Positions 45,220 through 56,106 of a stretch of 64,000 nt of DNA are shown here, in pieces. A program made the position numbers and the translations under genes. Below the pieces are notes generated by a model. That model saw only the letters and a program-made list of their open reading frames with translations. It was not told where the DNA came from and ran no database searches. Location: contig NC_089495.1 of NCBI RefSeq assembly GCF_036850765.1, positions 118,691,033-118,755,032 on the forward strand. Reading direction: 5' to 3'. Numbering within the stretch: position 1 is the first letter of the stretch; every line of letters starts with the position of its first letter. Source of the stretch: Saccopteryx bilineata (lineage: Eukaryota; Chordata; Mammalia; Chiroptera; Emballonuridae).

Positions 45220-45546
45220 TGTTGGTCAAATACATTTGTAAATATGATATATATGTTGGATTAAAGCATTTGATTTCTATACTATAAAGTGGGGCAGACT
45301 GGGAGTTTGCTCTCTCAGTTCCTGCTATCACCATTGCAGGGGCCTCCCTGATCACTTGCCCTTCATGAGAAAAGCAGTTTTTCTACTTTTCCCTTGTGTT
45401 CTCTGTGGCTTGCCTGTCTTGGTAAGACAGCAATAAACAGAACGGCCCACCATCCTCTGACTCCGCCATTTCTTTACCATTTGCTTGAATCCAATGGGAA
45501 CCTGCATGTGAATGGCCATGATGGCAGCCCTGGCCTTATACCCACA
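45220..45546 (+). mobile_element. LTR of ERV family 'A', copy 7, internally deleted
   Basis: Begins TGTTGGTCAAATACATTTG one base after the end of copy 5, so the two LTR starts face each other. The plus-strand body jumps from 'AAAGTGGGGCAGACTGGGAG' to the AATAAACAGAACGGCC polyadenylation region and ends near 'GGCCTTATACCCACA'. The middle part is shorter than in copy 6 and the 3' part matches the second subtype, so this copy may be a recombinant. Confidence 0.75.
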
Positions 45547-46054
45547 ATGAGACAAAAAAAAGAGTCACTTTTATTATTATGTCACCCAGGACCCAGACCA
45601 CAATGAAATGATTACTTACAAACACTTTCTTGTTCAACTAATAAGTAATTTAAAGCAATTTATTGTCCAAGGGCCTATACACCAAGGACTCTAACATGAT
45701 TAGTTGTAGTCTTTGCAAATGGCTGACTATATGGGTTAAATTCCATAAGACTGAGTTTGCATCACGTGCTCAAGTAGACTTTTTGTGAGGCTTATCACTG
45801 GGATTGGTTAAGCATGAGTTCTTCTGACAATTTCTTGAAAATTTAAATAATAAAAAACTTTAAATAGGTCCTCAAAGATAAGAAGCCAAACCACAAACTT
45901 GCCATCAGATAGATTTGGGTTCATTTCTGTCTTCTTGGTTCCCAATATATTCTCAGATTCTTTGCATCTTCCAGGAAACAACCTTTGTTCCTCACCTGAA
46001 GAGACTGCTGTGAACCATGGAAACAAGGCTCCACGCTGTTTTTTTCACAGGGAC
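45547..46054. other. Non-coding stretch between LTRs
   Basis: Nothing recognised; a 72-codon minus frame at 45808-46026 has no known motif. Confidence 0.35.
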
Positions 46055-46153
46055 TGTAAGGCCAGTGGCTGTGGCCATGCAAATTCTCATTGGATTCAAG
46101 CAGACGGTAAAAGAACTGTGGAGCCAAGAAAATGGTGGGCCATTCTGTTTATT

Positions 46154-47126
46154 TCATTTTTTATCTTATTTTTATTAATTTTAATGCAGTGACATTGATA
46201 AATCAGGGTCCATATGTTCTGAGAAAACATCTCCAGATTATTTTGACCTTTGATTATGCTGTATACCCCTCACTCAAAGTCAAATCGTCCTCCGCCACCT
46301 TCTATCTGGTTTTCTTTGTGCCCCTCCCCTCCCCCACTCCCTCCCTCTCCTTCCTCGCCCCTCCCTACCCCTCCACCCCACTCCCTGTTACCATCACATT
46401 CTTGTCCATGTCTCTGAGTCTCATTTTTATGTCCCATCTATGCATGGGTTCATATAGTTCTTAGTTTTTTCTGATTTACTTATTTCACTCCATATAATGT
46501 TATCAAGGTCCATCCATGTTATTGTAAATGATCCGATCTCATCATTTCTTATGGCTGAGTAGTATTCCATAGTATATATGTACCAAAGCTTTTTAATCCA
46601 CTCGTCCTCTGATGGACACTTGGGCTGTTTCCAGATCTTTGCTATTGTGAACAATGCTATAAACACGAGGGTGTATTTCTCCTTCTGGAACAGTTCTATG
46701 GTATCCTTGGGGTATATTCCTAAAAGTGGGATGGCTGGGTCAAAGGCAGTTCGATTTTCAATTTTTTGAGGAATCTCCATACTGTTTTCCACAGTGGCTG
46801 CACCAGTCTGCATTCCCACCAGCAGTGCAGGAAGGTTCCCTTTTCTCCACATCCTCACCAGCACTTATTCTGTGTTGTTTTGTTGATGAGTGCCATTCTG
46901 ACTGGTGTGAGGTGATATCTCATTGTGGTTTTAATTTGCATTTCTCTAATGATTAGTGATGTTGAGCATTTTTTCATATGCCTATTGGCCATCTGTATGT
47001 CCTCTTTGGAGAAGTGTCTATTCATTTCTTTTGCTCATTTTTTGATTGGATTGTTTGTCTTTCTGGTGTTGAGATTTACAAGTTTTTTTTATAAATTTTG
47101 GTTATTAACCCCTTATCAGACGTACT
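46154..47126 (-). mobile_element. 5'-truncated L1 inside an ERV LTR
   Basis: Complement of an L1 3' end, very similar to the one at 6478: 3' UTR 'GTGACATTGATAAATCAGGG', then ORF2 C-terminus (46427-46864 minus includes [20 protein letters not shown]). The short direct repeat TTTATT (46148-46153, 47127-47132) is the only TSD visible. Frames are broken near the cysteine-rich segment. Confidence 0.88.
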
Positions 47127-47271
47127 TTTATTAAAGTCTCGTAAAGGTGGGTGAGCAAATGGGCAGAGAAGACCATTTCCCTTTCTCCCTCCAGTCTCAC
47201 CTAGCCTCTCAGGCCCCCACCAGCCAAACAGCCTTGGTGGAAATCTCGGGACTCCCAAGCCCCTTGGCACT

Positions 47272-47273
<2 letters not shown>

Positions 47274-47313
<40 letters not shown>

Positions 47314-47316
47314 GAA
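47274..47316. repeat. (TC)n microsatellite inside LTR copy 8
   Basis: About 20 TC units in the CT-rich part of the LTR, which is shorter in copies 2 and 4. Confidence 0.9.
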
Positions 47317-47549
47317 TTCTTCAGCAAAACAGGTTGGGGGAAAAAATTCCTTCTCCAGCAAACATTAGCAATGCAATGGTCCCTCCCAAGGAGGAAGGTC
47401 ATCTGCAGTTTACAATCTGCCGTCCTGAGGGCAAGCACCACAGCCCTTCACAGACTACACACACATGGTGCTGCCTAGGCCAATGCAAAATAGAATATAA
47501 GCAAGCAAACCTAAAAAACACATTTTACAAACTTATTTGCCCAACACCT

Positions 47550-47976
47550 TGTCAGCATGTAAGTGGTGTTTGAGACCATGGGGCTGGATTACACCACTCA
47601 AGAACCCAGAGTGTGAACTTCGCAGGACCTTCAGATTCAACAGACTGCTGAGTAGAAAGTGTGGAAAGAACACAGGCTTACACTACCTTCAAGTCATTTA
47701 TATTAAACCAAGGGTTTCCTTCTTTATTTGTCCATTAATATTTGTTTAACAAATACACAGTTAGTGCCCAGCTAGGTATTCTACCAAGTACAAAGACACA
47801 GTGAGGAAAAACAGTGACATGCTTGCTTTAACAATTCTATACTATAAAACCCATTTATAGTGTTTTCCAAAGTACCAAAACCATTTTAATACCAATGATC
47901 AGCTTTTAATACATATTTTCACCTCTAATTCTTATTTCTTATTAACTTATTTGTCCTTAAAGAATAATGATACACA
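47550..47976. other. Non-coding stretch, no feature recognised
   Basis: Nothing recognised. Confidence 0.4.
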
Positions 47977-48224
47977 CCATATTTTCCCTTGTATAAGACA
48001 TTCCCATGTATAAGACACACTTTAATTTTGGGGCCCGAAATTTGAAAAAAAAATGTATTACATAAAGTTTTTGAACTCAAGTTTTATTCATCATAAAATT
48101 CATACAACTCCTCATTGCTGTCAAATGCAAGTAAAAAGATCTATAACCACTGTATAAGATGCACCCAGTTTTTAGACCCCAAATTTTTCGAAAAAAAGTG
48201 CGTCTTATACAAGGGGAAATATGG
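47977..48224. mobile_element. TA-target inverted-repeat element, short copy
   Basis: The ends CCATATTTTCCCTTGTATAA and TTATACAAGGGGAAATATGG are a near-perfect inverted repeat. The interior matches the element at 23855 ('TTTAATTTTGGGGCC', 'AAGTTTTATTCATCATAAAA') but lacks the transposase-tail segment. The left terminal motif CCTTGTATAAGACA is repeated as CCATGTATAAGACA at 48004. TA follows on the right. It supplies the empty site for the LTR at 24119. Confidence 0.85.
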
Positions 48225-49567
48225 TACCATGTTGTTAGAGTTATCACTAATTCAAAGCAAATGTTTACTTTGGTTATAGATATAGTCCTAGTAAATTGAG
48301 TGGAAGTAAGATTTTGAAAATAAAAATTTAAAGCTCTGAAGGGATTTTAGTTTTTTTGAAAGTACTCTTGGTTCTTCTAAATCTTAGAAAATAGCATATA
48401 CTTCTTTTGGTCTTTCGTATCTAGAATGCTGAGTGTGAAATCCTTGGTTATCTTCACTGAAATAAAATTCAGGAAGAAAAATGAATTAATTGTAACATAT
48501 TTTTCAAATAGTTCATAAAATATGATTTAATGACCCATGAGACAAGGTAAGTTCTAGTAAATCCTCTGGGTTGGTTAAAGGTGAGTTTCTAGAATACATG
48601 GAGTTGTGGAGATGGAGCAGGAGGTAACATAAAGGACTGCAAATGATGATGCTTATGTATCGGGTGAAAACCTGCTGTAGTCTGATTGAGATTCAGCCAC
48701 GAAGCCTGACCCTGGTTTCCTGTAACTAACAGTGTTCCTTAAGGGGCCCAAACTTGAGGCCAGAGTCTCCAGCTAGACCTTTGTTCCCTGGCTCAGAGAG
48801 CCTGCTCTCTTGGAAAGTGAAAGAGTAATGACTCTTCATTTGAAAGGTTATAAAGTTACTAGAAAGAGAAATTGAACAGATGATCTAGCCCTTTGTCAGT
48901 ATTTACAAAATGGAAGTCCAATTAAGACTTTTCCAGCAGCAGGTCCTGCTGGATAGGTCAGTACCCACTTTTATCTCATTTCAGCTACCGGCCAGTTATT
49001 CATAAATTTTCTGGAATTTTAATCAGTTCAAGCAGCCAATTAGGCATTTCATTGAGAGAAAAGAAACACAGACATAACTAAATGGGTCAAGCAGTTTTTG
49101 ATTTATTTGCTTGTACGTTCGTTTAAGTTAACCTGTACACTACAGGAAACTACGTATCTGCCCCACTCAATTTACTAGGACTGTATCTATTATATCTCTG
49201 TTGTGAGGAATAGGTTTTCAAACTTTCTCCCACCCAGATGAGTCTGCACTATTGTTTCAGAATAATTCTCCCAGACTATTGTCAAACCTAAGAGGCACCA
49301 GCTAACACATTATTAGTACCTCCCTATTACCTACACAGTAAACTTACTTTTTTAGCCTGGCATTCAAAATCCTTAACAATATGGCCCCTAAGTGCCCTTT
49401 AGTTATTTAACAATTGAGGGCTTAAGTTTTTGCAAAATACACTGGGTATTGTGCTTGGAGCTGGGTATAAAGCAATGAACTAGAGAGACATATCCTCAAG
49501 ACCTCATAATCTACTATGGAAAGGCAGACGTTAAACAAATAGTCACACAAACAATAAATAACAAAGT
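48225..49567. other. Apparently single-copy non-coding stretch
   Basis: About 1.3 kb without recognised repeats or coding frames. Confidence 0.4.
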
Positions 49568-49581
49568 GAAAATAAGAACAC

Positions 49582-49703
49582 GTGGGCCTGGCTGGTTAGC
49601 TTAGTGGTAGAGAATCGGCCTGGTGTGTGGATGTCCAGGGTTCGATTCTGGTCAGGGCACACAGGAGAGGCGCCTATCTACTTCTCCACCCCTCCCCATC
49701 TTG

Positions 49704-49757
<54 letters not shown>

Positions 49758-49982
49758 CACCCCTCCTGCAGCCATGGCTCGATTGGAGCAAGTCTGCCCT
49801 GGGCTCTGAGGATGGCTTCATGGCTTCGCCTTAGGTTCTAATAAGAGCTTGGTTGCTGAAAACAAAGCAACACCTCAAATGGGCAGAACATCGCCCCCTA
49901 GTGGGATTGCTGGGTGGATCCCCGCATGCAGGAGTCTGTCTTGCTGCCACCCCTCATCTCATTGAATAAAGAAAGAAGAAAA
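49582..49982 (+). mobile_element. VES SINE with (CT)n expansion
   Basis: Head GGGCCTGGCTGG with A box TAGCTTAGTGG and B box GGTTCGATTCT. The usual CT-rich tract has grown to a ~48-bp pure CT microsatellite (49705-49753). GAAAATAAGAACAC at 49568-49581 and 49983-49996 is a perfect 14-bp TSD. Body and 3' end are diverged from the young form. Confidence 0.93.
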
Positions 49983-50105
49983 GAAAATAAGAACACATAA
50001 TAAAAACTGGAATGGGCCCTTGGCTTTGGCAGTGAGGTCATTGACATCAGTTCCTGAAGAGTGCTGCTCTAGGACAGAATTCTGTTTTTAGGAATGTATG
50101 GGGGA

Positions 50106-50226
50106 ATATTGAATACACACAGACTTTAAACACACAATATGGTGCACAGAGATGTGTTGTATAATTGGGCACCTGAAACCTGTATAATTATGTTAACCAG
50201 TGTCACCTCAATACATTCAATTAAAA
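50106..50226 (+). mobile_element. L1 3'-terminal fragment
   Basis: 'AGATGTGTTGTATAATTGGG' then 'CACCTGAAACCTGTATAATT' and 'AATACATTCAATTAAAATAA' form the same L1 terminus as at 4990 and 25050, with more upstream sequence preserved. Confidence 0.65.
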
Positions 50227-51312
50227 TAAAAGTGAGAGAGAGTGTGAGAAAGAACTCAGACTTGGAGGGGAGAGGAGTATGGATTCTAGAGGTACCTATG
50301 AATTGCAGATTTTTAGGCTAATGCTGGCTGTTTCCTTACATTGGCTTTGGTGGCGTGTATGTCTTTTGAGCATGTCCAGCAGCTACACTGAAAGGTATCA
50401 CTATTCAACAATATGTTCACAACATGAAACAAAATAAATCTAAAGTTCTGCTGCTCATTCCTTGGTGGTGCTATTATGAACTGAGGGGACATACATTCCT
50501 ATTCTTAAAGGGATAGGAGTTCTTTAAAGATTTCTGGACTACCTAGATACTACCCAGGTGAGACCAGGCCAGAACATTAAAATACAACATTAAATGCTTA
50601 GTGCAAACAAGAGAGAAATGACCAAGAGCAACATACACCGAGAAGAAAATTGATTGACAAAATAGATTCTGTTTATCCTCACTTGCTGTTTCCTACAGTG
50701 ATGACTTAATGTCAGCTAGTCGCCTGGCTCTATAGGACAGAGGGTGCCTTAATGCTATCAGTTTATTGAATAAGTTGGAGTCTAGATGCAAGAAGATAAC
50801 ATCATTGTTATTTTTTACCACTTTCCATTAAACTCATTTTGTCAAATAACTCTTTCACTGCACCTGAATTTTGGCCAGGTGCTGTGATGTTCCTGATTAT
50901 TGTTAAACAATAAAAGGTCCATTTCAGTGTAATCACATTATTCCAAGATCTAATGCAATTTTATGTGTCTCTCCTCCCCTACCTCAGCCACCTTTCTGAC
51001 TTAGAATACTGCAATTGAAGGAGGTTACTAAACTCAGCATCTTTTCTGTTTTTTCATCTTCTGCTGCTCTACTTATTCTGTGTAAGGCATGTAGCTCTTC
51101 TGAGTTAAGAGCAAGAGAGAGAGAGACAGAAGACATAGGTGTAGAAAGGTTTTACCTGATGAAATGAATCTGATTTTGATGCCCTCTATGTATCACTGAC
51201 TCAAAGTGATATTTGTTTTAGCTATGAGGTCTTTTGTTGTAGCTTTTGAAGTCTTTCTCCCATTCTTTCAACATAATAGATACTTCCTGTTTTTAATCAC
51301 TGACAATCTTCC
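50227..51312. other. Apparently single-copy non-coding stretch
   Basis: No recognised repeats apart from a GA-rich run near 51113-51126. Confidence 0.4.
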
Positions 51313-51325
51313 TCCAAGTCCCCTG

Positions 51326-51700
51326 TGTAAGGTATTTTTCTCTGCCGAGAGGGAAGGAACAGGCCAGAGCCACAAAGTGTGGAATAGCAAAAGGCTTTAT
51401 TGAGTACAGAGCGCACATCCCGCCCAGCAAGGTTCCCTGGCCCCGAAGAAAGAAAGATGGAGGAGAGATGGAGGTCAGGGAAGTTGCATGGATTAAACCG
51501 CGTGGGAGATATTTAAAGGGTCCCTCTAGGGAAGTGGAGCTACTATGACGTGGTGAAATTTCACTGGCTGGCAGACGATCGCTTCTTTCCAAATGGTTTC
51601 TGGGAAGCTTCCTTTGGCGGGCTTGATTGTGGGCGGTCCCAGCCAAAGTTCCCGGGTCTGGGTTCCCCACGTGACCATCCCTCTATCCACCGACCTTACA
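51326..51700 (-). mobile_element. Solo ERV LTR with 5-bp TSD, inside a SINE's TSD
   Basis: The ends TGTAAGGT and ACCTTACA are perfect 8-bp inverted repeats. CCCTG at 51321-51325 and 51701-51705 is a 5-bp TSD. On the minus strand a TTTAAATATC TATA-like box lies near 51512, followed by AATAAAGCC near 51400, giving U3-R-U5 order, so the LTR is in minus orientation. Length 375 bp. GC-richer than its surroundings and with kept CpGs, it looks fairly young. No proviral interior. Confidence 0.94.
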
Positions 51701-51710
51701 CCCTGTATTC

Positions 51711-52066
51711 TTTTTTTTTTGCAAGAGACAGAGACAGAGGGACAGATAAGGACTGACAGATAGGAAGGGAGAGAGATGAGAAGCATCATCTTATAGTTGC
51801 GGCACTTTAGTTGTTCATTGATTGTTTTCTCATTCGTGCCTTGATGGGGTGGGGGGTTGGGGGGGTTGAGGGCTCCAGCTGAGCCAGTGACCCCTTGCTC
51901 CAGCCAGTGACCTTGGGGTCATGTCTATGATCCCACGCTCAAGCTTCTGAGCCCACACTCAAGCCTGATGAGACCGCAATCAAACCTGCAACATCAGGGT
52001 TTCGAACCTTGGTCCTCAGCGTCCCAGGACAATGCTCTATCCACTACACCATCTCCTGGTCAGGCC
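51711..52066 (-). mobile_element. VES-type SINE ('GCCTGACC' subtype), TSD split by an LTR
   Basis: Reverse-strand copy; its head complement ends 'CTGGTCAGGCC' at 52066 and its B-box complement is GGTTTCGAACC near 52000. The right TSD AAGTCCCCTG is at 52067-52076 and the left copy AAGTCCCCTG is at 51316-51325, on the far side of the solo LTR. The LTR therefore entered the left TSD after the SINE had inserted. Confidence 0.92.
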
Positions 52067-52227
52067 AAGTCCCCTGCCTCCTGACAGAAGAATCTAAGGA
52101 TCCCTGTTGTGCCCTGTCATGCTTCTACGGCTTTCCTCTTAAGTAGAGTCCCACTTAGGATGTCTCAGTCCAGCTTCTTTCTCTGGAATCCACATTCAAC
52201 CCCAGAAAAACTTACACAGCCTTTAAA

Positions 52228-52290
52228 GTACAGGCAACCTCAGTGTTCCAGATTGATGCTTTATCCACTGCGCCACCACAGGCCGGGCTA
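52228..52290 (-). mobile_element. Fragment of the short tRNA-derived SINE
   Basis: 'AACCTCAGTGTTCCAG' then 'GATGCTTTATCCACTGCGCC' and 'ACCACAGGCCGGGC' match the head complement of the SINEs at 18405 and 57971. Only the ~60-bp tRNA-like end remains. Confidence 0.8.
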
Positions 52291-52707
52291 GGCATGTTTT
52301 TTATCTTTATCGTGGTGGTAGTTAAACATTTTTCAAAACTCATTGAATGAAACTGATAAATTTTATTGTGTATAAAAATTACTCAATAAAGATGACAAAA
52401 TAAATAAAACAATGTAATACTGAACACAAAATTCAGAATAAGAGAAGGTCCTGTGGGAGAGAGAAGCAATAGGGGTGAGATATAATACCCCAGATCTTAT
52501 GTTGAGTTATGGGTTCACAAGTATTTATTTAGTTATTTATATAACATAATAACTTTTAATGAGAATGAATTTTATCTATTTAGAATAAATTAGAGGGGAT
52601 TATGTAAGAAAGAAAATAGGAGGTGATAAACAGGCAAATTTATTGACTAAAATGTAACCCAATTGTAACTGTGATTTTAAACTAGAACAGGATTTTGATT
52701 CAGACAC
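52291..52707. other. Non-coding stretch
   Basis: AT-rich; nothing recognised. Confidence 0.4.
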
Positions 52708-52991
52708 TTCTACCGGTGGGTAAAATACATCTTGTTCTTTTGGAAATATTTCACATAATTTGTTTACAAATAACACACAAATAAAGATTTAGACAGACTG
52801 TAGACAGCTGACTGTTTGTTACACATTGGTAAACTCATGAGCTACTCCCCATGATTTGTGCCAGGTGTTTTAATCATTGTTTCCATAAACCTCAGAAATA
52901 GTGTTTGTTACAGTCTGTCTGAATCTTTATTTGTAAACAATGATGTAAAATATTTCCAAAAGAACATGTTGTATTTTACCCACTGGTAGAA
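52708..52991. repeat. Long inverted repeat (arms 93 and 81 nt, ~110-nt spacer)
   Basis: Left arm 52708-52800 begins TTCTACCGGTGGGTAAAATA; right arm 52911-52991 ends TATTTTACCCACTGGTAGAA. In between both arms pair through GTTCTTTTGGAAATATTT, TTTACAAATA and AGATT(T/C)AGACAGACTGTA with few mismatches and an 8-base extra piece in the left arm. It could be a foldback-type transposon with long inverted ends or an inverted duplication. No clear TSD and no frame. Confidence 0.9.
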
Positions 52992-52999
52992 TTTTAAGA

Positions 53000-53360
53000 G
53001 GGAATTACTTTAGGATTAGAGTAATGTTGATGTCACGTTATAAACTTTCTTCAAATCAGCTAAACTCCGGTCACCAAAGAGGACAGTCAATAACATATTT
53101 TAAAGAGTAAATAAATAAAAATATATCTCTATGTAAGTTTTTCTGTGGAAACAAAAACATTCTTGAGCTAAAAATTTATACACAACTTAATTTTCATTTA
53201 TGCGTAAATTCAGCAGGAAGACATCCTCAGACTTGGATGGCATAAAACAGAAAGGAGGCACATGTTTTGCTATTCTTGGAATCTCTCTGCCTAATGCCTG
53301 AGCATTAGAAATTCTCAGGCCTCTGGGCTGATGTTGTGTAACACCATTTTGGAGCACAGT
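53000..53360. other. Non-coding stretch
   Basis: Nothing recognised. Confidence 0.4.
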
Positions 53361-53379
53361 ATTGAAATGTCTGCTAGTG

Positions 53380-53742
53380 GCCCTGGCTGGTTCCTTCAGT
53401 GGTAGAGCATTGGTCCGGTGTGTGGATGTTCCAGATTCTATTCCTGGTTAGGGCACACAGGAAAAGCAACCATCTGCTTCTTCATCCTTCCCCCTCTTCC
53501 ATCTCTCTCTATCTCTCTTTTACTCTGCAGCCATGGCTCCATTGGAGCAAGTTGGACCTGGGCGCTGAGGATGGCTCCATGGCCTGCCTCAGGCACTAAA
53601 AGAGCTTGGTTGTTTGGCAATGGAGCAACACCCCAGATAGGCAGAGCATCACCTGTAGGGGGCTTGCCCACTCGGTTGGGACGCATGCAGGAGTCTCTCT
53701 TTCTGCCTTTCTGCTTCTCACTTAAGAAAAAAAAAAGAAAAA
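53380..53742 (+). mobile_element. VES SINE
   Basis: 'GCCCTGGCTGGTTCCTTCAG' head with degraded A box and a B box GATTCTATTCC. The body is of the older VES type ('GGAGCAAGTTGGACCTGGGC'). GAAATGTCTGCTAGTG at 53364-53379 and 53743-53758 is a perfect 16-bp TSD. Confidence 0.93.
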
Positions 53743-53759
53743 GAAATGTCTGCTAGTGA

Positions 53760-55470
53760 AGGCATTAGCAACACATCAGCATCTTTGATTTCCTGTTTTT
53801 CTTCTGAACAGCTGGCATGAATTTTAGAACAAACCACAATGTCATTTTTGTACAGCAACAATGACCTCACTCTCAACTTGTGTGTATGTATGTAGATGCT
53901 ACTCATATAATGCACATATTTTAAAAACCATAATGAGGCTCATGGGATTGGATCTTGTTTCCCATGAAGCAAGTCATTGAAGATGTTGAATAGATATGTG
54001 TGGGAGAAAAAAAAAAAAGACATGTGGGAGAAAATGCTTCTCCAAGTCCCTAAGATTTGAGACAAAGTATTCTGAATTAGATGAACAAAATAAAGACATT
54101 AGATGTAGCACTGAGTGGTAAATCTACACGAGCCTGTAATACAGTTTTCTTCTTTTGATTAACACCCCACATTGGGCATTTGCAGTGACTGTCGCCGTTT
54201 TGCCATTCCTGCACCATCTCATGTAGAACCAGCACATTCTAAGTTCACGTCAGGGCCTTGCACTTACCCTACCCAAGTAATTCCTGCTCACCTCAAAGAT
54301 GTGGCTCTAGCAACTATCAAAACTACACACTTTATTTTAGATATGTCTAATTCACAGCATTTGTTTATAAAGTTTCTGTGACTTTACTGTGCTAAGTTTG
54401 GAGAGTGGATTTGAGTGTTAACTTTGTGAATAGATTAGATTACTATGAACATCCCTCTCAACAACCCCTAGATTTTGTACTTCTGGACTTGATACATAAC
54501 TCATAAATCCCTCCAAATACATTTAAATAGTTTCTCCTTTTCTTCTTTAGCTTTTCCTTACTCAAAATAGCAGTAGTGTCTGTGGAAGTTAGGATTTAGA
54601 GTTCAGGAGTTAGGTACAGTGACTCAGTAGCTACCGGGGTTCAGGCTATTTTGAGGTTTTCACAATGTTCTTTTTAGGAATAGTCCTTAATCTCTTGTTC
54701 TAAATTGTGCCCCCAGCCACAACATCTGTATTTTAAGAAGGGTGGAAAAAGACAAGAAGTAGCCTCCACTTGTTTTTCAACTGCATATCGGAATTTATTT
54801 ATTTATACCACTTTTCCAAATATATCATCAATCAGAACTTTTCAGAGTCACAGACAGCTAGCTGCCAAGAAGGCCGGGAAGCTTGTTCCCTCAACTCATC
54901 GTGCTCATCCCTGTCCTGGGCTCCCTGGGTAGACACGTATCCAGCTTACACTGAGGATTTCTGTTATTGTTGAAAGACACTAGCATACTTATTGAAATAC
55001 ACACAGCACAGCCAGATGCCACATGCAAACACATGTACAAGTTTCTTGGAAAAATCTCATTATTTTGCACTCTTTAGCATGGTGAAGAGATATGTTTTCC
55101 AGATGTCAATTAAGGTTTTACTCAATGGAAGTGAACTGCATGCCTATTTTGAATTGTATATCTTAACTTAGTGTGTAAGCATCAACTCTTACTATGGATG
55201 GCTATAGTGTTCTCAGTCCCCACTGTGTGATGTCAGCAGGTTAATCTTGGTGATTTTCCTTTTATTTTTATTATCTGAAAATGGGTATGATAACATATAA
55301 TTTTTAGAGGTGTTGTCATATTCAAATGTCTTAAACCAGTGTTGGACACATAGTAAATGCTCAATAAAGCTAGTTTAAAATTTAAAAGCCCTAATTGGTG
55401 TGAAAACAAATGATAAATGAGCCACAACACTGTCACTGAATGACACTACATGGCATCAGGCTAGCTGTAA
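53760..55470. other. Apparently single-copy non-coding stretch
   Basis: About 1.7 kb; frames at 54172-54381 and 54705-54973 show no known domain. Confidence 0.4.
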
Positions 55471-55477
55471 TATGGAG

Positions 55478-56049
55478 CAGTGTTTCTCAACTGCCGGTCC
55501 ACAGACTGGCTCCAGTCAGCCAGAAATTTCATGCTGGTCAGGGAAGATTTAACCACCCTGTTTTTTTTTTTTTTGTTTGTTTTTCATTTTTCTGAAGCTG
55601 GAAACGGGGAGAGACAGTCAGACAGACTCCCGCATGCGCCCGACCGGGATCCACCCGGCACGCCCACCATGGGGCGATGCTCTGCCCACCAGGGGGCGAC
55701 GCTCTGCCCATCCTGGGCGTCGCCATGTTGCGACCAGAGCCACTCTAGCGCCTGAGGCAGAGGCCACAGAGCCATCCTCAGCGCCCGGGCCATCTTTGCT
55801 CCAATGGAGCCTTGGCTGCGGGAGGGGAAGAGAAAGACAGAGAGGAAAGCGCGGCGGAGGGGTGGAGAAGCAAATGCGCGCTTCTCCTGTGTGCCCTGGC
55901 CGGGAATCGAACCCGGGTCCTCTGCACGCTAGGCCATAACCACCCTGTTGCATGAAATTAGGCCTATAATCTCCATACAACATCAGGGTGGTTAACTCTT
56001 TCATGTACTGGCATAAAATTTCTGATGGACCGGTGGTTGAAAACCACTG
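55478..56049. mobile_element. Non-autonomous hAT element, split by a SINE
   Basis: The termini CAGTGTTTCTCAAC(T)GCCGGTCCA and TGGACCGGTGGTTGAAAACC-ACTG are imperfect hAT-type inverted repeats. The element is about 185 bp once the SINE and one TSD copy are removed. The flanks ATATGGAG and GTGTAGAG match at only 5 of 8, so the TSD is decayed or the element is older. Confidence 0.85.
55561..55937 (-). mobile_element. VES SINE, 5'-truncated, young
   Basis: Reverse-strand copy that starts within the tRNA-like head at GGCCTAGCGTGCAG: the first ~40 bases, including the A box, are missing while the B box (GGTTCGATTCC complement) remains. AACCACCCTG at 55551-55560 and 55938-55947 is a perfect 10-bp TSD, so the truncation happened at insertion. 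CpG content is very high, among the youngest in the window. Confidence 0.95.
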
Positions 56050-56106
56050 GTGTAGAGAAAAAAAAAAAAAAGTAAAAATAAGAAGCAGTTTAAAACTTTT
56101 TTTCTT

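Larger units (their letters stand above)
46055..47545 (-). mobile_element. LTR of ERV family 'A', second subtype, copy 8, split by an L1
   Basis: Left part 46055-46153, right part 47127-47545, about 520 bp, minus strand (TGTTGGGCAAATAAGTTTG start, GGCCTTACA end). Comparison with copy 4 ('ATTCTGTTTATTAAAGTCTC') shows the L1 entered in the TTTATT of the polyadenylation region. A TC microsatellite has expanded at 47274-47316. The flanks GGGAC and CCTTG give no TSD. Confidence 0.85.

Noticed and set aside
38598..47545. LTR cluster as a CRISPR-like or tandem-repeat array
   Set aside because: The repeats are 500-725 bp, in both orientations, have TG...CA ends and in two cases TSDs; they are LTRs in a mammalian genome.
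47977..48224. Inverted-repeat element as a transcription terminator hairpin
   Set aside because: Its ends and interior match a second copy at 23855 and flanking TA sites fit a transposon.
54705..54973. Two overlapping frames with cysteine-rich ending
   Set aside because: No signal peptide, no known cysteine spacing, and no promoter or splice context.
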